Source of the DNA: Oscillospiraceae bacterium
Lineage (GTDB): Bacteria > Bacillota > Clostridia > Oscillospirales > Ruminococcaceae
Assembly (NCBI GenBank): GCA_016297675.1
Contig: JAEDGE010000018.1
Coordinates: 1 to 20,543 of the forward strand
Direction: 5' to 3'
Length of the DNA stretch: 20,543 nt
Shown: positions 19,949 to 20,543 of the stretch, piece after piece
Position numbering within the stretch: position 1 is the stretch's first letter
Layout: every line of letters starts with the position of its first letter
Notes under the pieces: model-generated
The model's database searches: none
The model's input: only the letters and a program-made list of their open reading frames with translations
Told to the model about the DNA's origin: nothing
Made by a program: the position numbers and the translations under genes

Positions 19949-20543
19949 ATGAACCGATATTTCAACATTACAGGGTCTTGCAATCCACAGGAACATTACA
20001 TGGTCAATCTGGACAGTCGTCTGGCACAGATCAAAAAGATGGTGGACGCAGGACAGTACTTTACCATAAATAAGGGTAGACAATATGGAAAAACGACCAT
20101 GCTGGATGCACTACAAGAATATTTAAAGCAGCAATATTCTGTGATTTTTTTGGATTTTCAGAGTCAGATGAGCACAGCAATGTTTGAAAATGAAGCAATC
20201 TTTGCAAACGCTTTTGCAGATGCTTTTATCGAAGCTGCAATGTTTTCCAATCAAGATGCCCTTATGAACATTTCAAAATCACAACTGGATGGCATCACCA
20301 ATTTGGTTGCTCTCTTCCGAAAACTAAGCTTTATATGTAAGCTGAATGATAAAAAAATTATTTTAATGATTGATGAGGTGGACAGTGCCGCTAATAATCA
20401 GGTGTTTCTGGATTTTTTGGCACAGTTAAGAGGATATTATTTGCAGCGTAATAAACGACCGACATTTCAATCTGTGATTTTAGCAGGCGTTCATGACATC
20501 CGAAATCTGCGGCAAAAAATCCGACCAGATGCGGAACACAAGC
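19949..20543 (+). CDS. AAA-like ATPase, 3' end beyond the window
   Basis: The first 198 residues are present. The frame starts MNRYFNITGSCNPQEHYMVN, then shows a P-loop as INKGRQYGKTT (40-50), in which the first Gly of the usual GxxxxGKT is Lys, and Walker B as IILMIDEVDSA (137-147). The later SVILAGVHDIRNLRQKIRPD resembles the AAA_35/AAA-like family common in Ruminococcus-type genomes, often in many copies per genome. These are STAND-like P-loop proteins of unknown role; some carry nuclease-like C-terminal domains, which cannot be checked here. The ATG at 19949 has a weak AAGGGGG site and its own promoter. It lies 144 bases past repeat copy C, so it may sit in a mobile or recombining stretch. 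Confidence 0.85.
   Translation, partial: MNRYFNITGSCNPQEHYMVNLDSRLAQIKKMVDAGQYFTINKGRQYGKTTMLDALQEYLKQQYSVIFLDFQSQMSTAMFENEAIFANAFADAFIEAAMFSNQDALMNISKSQLDGITNLVALFRKLSFICKLNDKKIILMIDEVDSAANNQVFLDFLAQLRGYYLQRNKRPTFQSVILAGVHDIRNLRQKIRPDAEHK

Overview
The window looks like chromosome of a Clostridia-class Firmicute, most likely Oscillospiraceae (a Ruminococcus-like genome). The evidence is the DnaD/DnaI pair, the L21-Prp-L27-Obg block with a cleavable L27 N-terminus, Mini-RNase III, an AbrB/SpoVT-type regulator, a CwlD-like amidase remnant, strong sigma-A type promoters and encoded tRNA CCA ends. Species is inferred from gene content only.

Layout, left to right. 1-1860: lgt and a zinc-ribbon/DUF4190 membrane protein (both minus), with two copies of a dispersed palindromic repeat. 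1958-3975: dnaD and a dnaI/dnaC-type helicase loader (minus, one operon). 4115-5167: tRNA-Leu(CAA), tRNA-Arg(ACG), an AbrB-type regulator and tRNA-Lys(UUU), each with its own clear promoter and terminator. 5271-5443: a compact element made of six hairpins inside an imperfect inverted repeat. 5453-11054: a long minus-strand expression operon read from a consensus promoter and an L21 leader: rplU, prp, rpmA, obg, mrnC, yebC, a DEAD-box RNA helicase and a 36-residue membrane peptide.

11357-12773: a plus-strand membrane-anchored VanY-like protein whose zinc and catalytic positions are substituted, behind a promoter spanned by a perfect inverted repeat. 12877-16950: a glycolytic operon, pgk, a small membrane protein, tpiA and gpmI. 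16969-19162: a minus-strand operon of an ECF transporter S component, a DUF1893 protein and a ferredoxin-type aldo/keto reductase, translationally overlapping and read from a promoter with the 19-bp spacer typical of MerR-family control. 19345-19524: a CwlD-like amidase cut off at its zinc motif. 19670-19804: a complete copy of the dispersed repeat. 19949-end: the start of an AAA-like ATPase running off the window.

Most of the window is housekeeping. The least explained material is the repeat family at 1-64, 971-1065 and 19670-19804, the six-hairpin element, the VanY-like pseudoenzyme with its inverted-repeat promoter, and the MerR-type promoter driving the ECF/DUF1893/AKR operon. No CRISPR array, complete insertion sequence, prophage or recognised defence system was seen.
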